A program made the position numbers and the translations under genes. A DNA stretch of 64,000 bases from Rhynochetos jubatus (lineage: Eukaryota; Chordata; Aves; Eurypygiformes; Rhynochetidae): the NCBI GenBank assembly GCA_027574665.1, contig CM050659.1, positions 24,591,001 through 24,655,000 of the forward strand. The letters are read 5' to 3'. Every line of letters begins with the position of its first letter. Positions within the stretch are counted from its first letter, which is position 1. Under the pieces are notes generated by a model. The model saw only the letters and a list, made by a program, of their open reading frames with translations, ran no database searches and had not been told where the DNA came from. This document shows positions 61,096 to 64,000 of this stretch, piece by piece.

Positions 61096-61972
61096 CATCT
61101 CAGATCGCCAGTGGCAGGAAACAGCAGAGGTTGTGCTGCACTTCCTCAGGAGGAGGTTAAGGAGTGCTCATGTGTGAAGAGAGGAGTGGTCGCTTGCCAT
61201 CCTGGAAAGGGCTGAATGCTTGCAACCCAGGAGATACGACTGAGCCTTTTCATCTGCTCTCTGCCATGGCATGCACAGTGGGAAACTGATTTCTGGAAGC
61301 AGCGCAGCGTGGGAAATTTGTGGAGTGTGGGAGAGCCTACAGTGCACTGTTGACTTATGACTTAAATATACAGCAAGTATGTCTGGAGAGAGGGGCGGCT
61401 TGGAATGCCCACCTTGCCCAGGATTGATGCTCGTGTAGACACCTTGCACTGCCTGACCCAGACAATGCCCTGTCACCCTCCAGAGATAAGGCTGAGCATT
61501 AGGATCACGGGGGGGCTAAACCAGAGCACCCCAGGTTGCACAGCAGGGTGAAAGTAGGCTGTAAAGACACCCAAGCAGCCTCCAGCCCACATCCCGTCTT
61601 TCCCAGCTGATGGAAAGAGGCTTTATTAGCAGTGCAGACCCAGTCACAGTTCTTCCAGAAGAGACAGCCTGTGCCATCTGCCTCTCACCAGCTGGTTCTC
61701 CAGTCTGGGGTGTCCTCCCTGAACTGGGTGCAAGCCAACGTGCCTTTGACTCCATGCCTGAGCCCAGCTTAGCATTGGCATAGCTGGAACTGGGAGCAAA
61801 TCAGACCATTTGGGATGAAGGAATGGGACACAGCAGGAAGAGGGAAAGACGGTGACATGGGTCTGGCAGGAACACGCATCCCTGTAGAGTGCCTGAGTGC
61901 TAAGTGCAGGTCCACTTGTACAACCCAGTGTGACTGCAGGTACCCGGGATAGCAAACTGGCATGTTTCTCAC

Positions 61973-62095
61973 CTGGAAGTGCTTCTGCCGTGTCTGCCTT
62001 GAGATCCAGGATGGGCTCAGAAGAAGACATGTGTTTTTTGGGGCTGTGCTCCATTTCTGAAGGCTCGGAAATAGGCAGGCTAAGCCAGGAACTAC
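61973..62095 (-). CDS. Internal coding exon of the unrecognised minus-strand gene
   Basis: A 123-nt symmetric (phase 1-1) exon. The acceptor is TGTTTTTTAG|GTAGTTCC and the donor CTTCCAG|GTGAGAAAC, both strong. It encodes SSWLSLPISEPSEMEHSPKK followed by a polar, acidic HMSSSEPILDLKADTAEALP, ending on a split codon (G|CC, Ala) that joins the exon at 53590 exactly in frame. It looks disordered and has SP/SE dipeptides typical of phosphorylated linkers. A second AG three bases into the exon (TTTAGGTAG) is a possible alternative acceptor but would shift the entry phase unless the upstream exon differs. Upstream exons should lie between here and beyond 64,000. Confidence 0.65.
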
Positions 62096-62334
62096 CTAAA
62101 AAACATCAAGACCCAAAGAAGAAACTCTCAGAAGGCAAGTGATGCACAGGGAGTGAGAGAAGGGACCAGGGTGTGTATGGTGGCCACACTCAACATCTGG
62201 TTGTCCCCAGACTCCAAAGTACCTCCCAGAGCACCATGTGGCCCTCCCCAGTGCTTCTCAGACCAACTGTTTAGGGTGATTTTCAGCTTTGGACAGTAAC
62301 TCTATCCACCTCCCACAGCCTCCCACCATGTATT

Positions 62335-62405
62335 GCTATTCCCCTCTTAATATCCAATCTGAACCTTCCCTGGCACGACTTGAGGCCCTTTCTTCTTGTC
62401 CTAAA
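62335..62405 (-). repeat. Old CR1 remnant
   Basis: CCCCTCTTAATATCCAATCT, GAACCTTCCCTGGCACGACT and TGAGGCCCTTTCTTCTTGTC match the CR1 segment before the CCTTGTCCT block, in minus orientation and strongly diverged. Confidence 0.7.
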
Positions 62406-63306
62406 GACTGAGAGCTGAGCAGCTTTCTATGGCCTGTGGCTGCCAGAAGCCAGGACAGCAGGGTCCTGCCTTGCAGACAGCCTGGCCATGGTCGACCACG
62501 ATCCAGCACTCCTGGCCCAGAACAAGATGCTGCCTCCAGGAGAGGGCAGCAGAAACCCAGCATGATCCACGCCTATTGACACCGTCATTAATTGTGGTTT
62601 CTGAGAGTCAATTTCTGACTCTTCCCTAAGCTGTAAACATGGCCTTCTACTTCCCATAGCAATAATCTTCACCCAGAGACTCTGGCAAAGTCTTTGTGGT
62701 TGGTGTAACTATAAGAGTTTCTAATTAATGTCCCAGAGTAGCTATTTTTGCACCCATTTAAGTGGAGAGACTGTCTGCAGTCCCAAATCGAGATCTGGAG
62801 GAGGAAGTCTGAGCCAAATTCAGTGCCACAGGGCCCTTGCAAACCCTTCTGGGAGCTGTGTGGGGTGAACAGAGCAGAACTCAGCCACCCAAGAGTCGTG
62901 GTGAGTGATCTCCTTTGCTGGCAGACCTGTCCCCTCTCTCTTGTGATTAAAGATGCCCTTGATTCCAGGGCATTACATCCTTCAAATGGGACAAGGGAAT
63001 ATGGTCTCAAATTGAGGTCCTGGCACACAAGTAGAGGAAAGAGTTTTTGTCAGAGAACTGCAAGGCTGAGGCTCCATCATTGCACTTCGATGGCTGAGGT
63101 TCCCCATGTACCTCCCAAACACCCACCCAGCAGACCTGCAGCGGGGGCCAGGCCCCTGGGTTTCTGCTTCCACATGCCATCATGCAGCAGATGCAAGTGG
63201 CTGTGCAAGCTAGTGCTTATTAAAGATTTAAAAGGCAAGCTGTCAGCAGCGCTGCTAAGAGATGGGCTTTTCCTCTTATAGCTCTATCCCTCTCTAATAC
63301 TAATAG

Positions 63307-63351
63307 GATTGGAAGGAGGAGGAGAAACGGCAGCGTGCCGACTGGCTGAGG
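63307..63351 (+). CDS. Possible 45-nt coding exon on the plus strand
   Basis: The segment follows a strong acceptor: a pyrimidine-rich tract and a CTAATAC branch-point-like motif just before TAATAG. It ends at a near-perfect donor, AGG|GTGAGT. In phase 0 it gives DWKEEEKRQRADWLR, a highly charged, helix-prone peptide without stop. It is opposite in strand to the surrounding gene, so it would belong to a separate, overlapping plus-strand transcript, or be chance. No partner exon is seen in the window. Confidence 0.25.
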
Positions 63352-64000
63352 GTGAGTGGTTTTTTCCTTGCAGAGGCTTTGCACACCTTAGGGGATCTTT
63401 CTAGCAGTTTGCTTGTCTTCCAGTCCCCCCTCTTGGTTGTCTGGGATTTTGGGTTAATCCCTTAGGCTCTGCAAGGGAAGGTGGTGGAGCCTGGGAGCAG
63501 AGGCAGACCTGTTTCCCACCTTCCCCTTCGCCTGACACCTCCACCAAGGGAAAATGAGATGCTCCCCCCCACCTCCTCCCCCGCAAGCTGGCAGAGGGGT
63601 CCATGTTCTGCTCCGCATCTTCCGCCGGAAGAATTGCATTAATCCCCGTTTTGGTTAAAATTACAGCTGGGCAATGGCTGGGGTTTCTATTTTTGCAAGG
63701 ACTTTTTGGGATCAGAAGCCTGGATTTGAACCAGACTGGAACAAACACAGAGAGCTTTGTCCTTCTCTGCAAAAGAAGATGCTAAAAATCAAAATCCATG
63801 CCAGCACCACTTCTTGGGCTTTAAAACTTCCTTTTTCAATGATGCATCTTATACAGAAATTTTCAGAAGGCATTTTGATGTGATGTAAACTGCTTGAACG
63901 TGTGATTTCCTTCTAAATTAGAGCAAAACCAGACCAATTTCAGAATATAGTTAATGTTAAATCTATGACAATAGAGGCCTGTTCATCCCAGTTTTAGTTT

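Larger units (their letters stand above)
53591..61972 (-). other. Intron of the minus-strand gene (further exons not excluded)
   Basis: This 8.4 kb interval joins two phase-1 borders. It contains a CR1 (54.17-54.48 kb), two MIR-like SINEs (55.74-56.11 kb) and another CR1 (60.98-61.10 kb). I could not find another convincing exon, but short symmetric exons could be hidden. Confidence 0.5.
62096..64000. other. Probable intron of the minus-strand gene, little recognisable content
   Basis: This contains a CR1 remnant (62335-62405) and a possible plus-strand mini-exon (63307-63351). I found no further minus-strand exon with a phase-1 donor that I would defend. Confidence 0.4.

Overview
The window reads as nuclear DNA of a bird, probably a neognath. 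At least fourteen CR1 retrotransposon tails carry the diagnostic avian 3' end (TTCTATGATTCTATG-type octamers followed by a TTCCCACCCAAACC-type block). An LTR fragment resembling the avian TguLTR5 family and very old MIR-like SINE remnants are also present. The genes are split by introns with canonical GT/AG borders, and coding density is very low. Nothing bacterial, viral-replicative or CRISPR-like is present.

Region 1 (about 1-15,290, + strand) holds a Kruppel-like factor gene of the KLF5 group. Three exons are certain: 4158-5061, 8011-8070 and 11646-11824. A fourth, upstream mini-exon (1589-1636) is likely. Spliced from the internal ATG at 4170 the product is 376 aa; from the mini-exon ATG it would be 393 aa. 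It keeps the KLF5 hallmarks: two IKxE sumoylation motifs, a PPSPPNSxPGSP phosphodegron-like block, a PPPSY WW-binding motif and three C-terminal C2H2 fingers. Outside the fingers it differs so much from human KLF5 as I remember it that a KLF5-like paralogue (KLF5L) is more likely than KLF5 itself. Its introns contain CR1 copies, a 33-bp-period tandem duplication and a CpG-rich, CRE-containing block. The 3' UTR may run to an AATAAA at 15,265.

Region 2 (about 15.3-52.7 kb) is a gene-poor interval of roughly 37 kb between two convergently transcribed genes. I see no supportable protein gene in it. It holds CR1 copies mostly in minus orientation, two related copies of an unclassified interspersed repeat, an LTR fragment, microsatellites, a GC-rich patch, and several AT-rich stretches dense in homeodomain-type motifs that may be conserved non-coding elements.

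Region 3 (about 52.7-64 kb, - strand) contains the last two recognised coding exons of a gene I could not name: 62095-61973 and 53590-53094, with matching phase-1 borders and a polyadenylation signal at 52771-52766. Its ~8.4 kb intron contains a CR1 and a head-to-tail pair of ancient MIR-like SINEs. A possible 45-nt exon on the opposite strand lies at 63307-63351. The best candidates for something undescribed are the KLF5L gene with its unusual short 5' coding exon, the unnamed minus-strand gene, and the candidate regulatory elements in the convergent interval.
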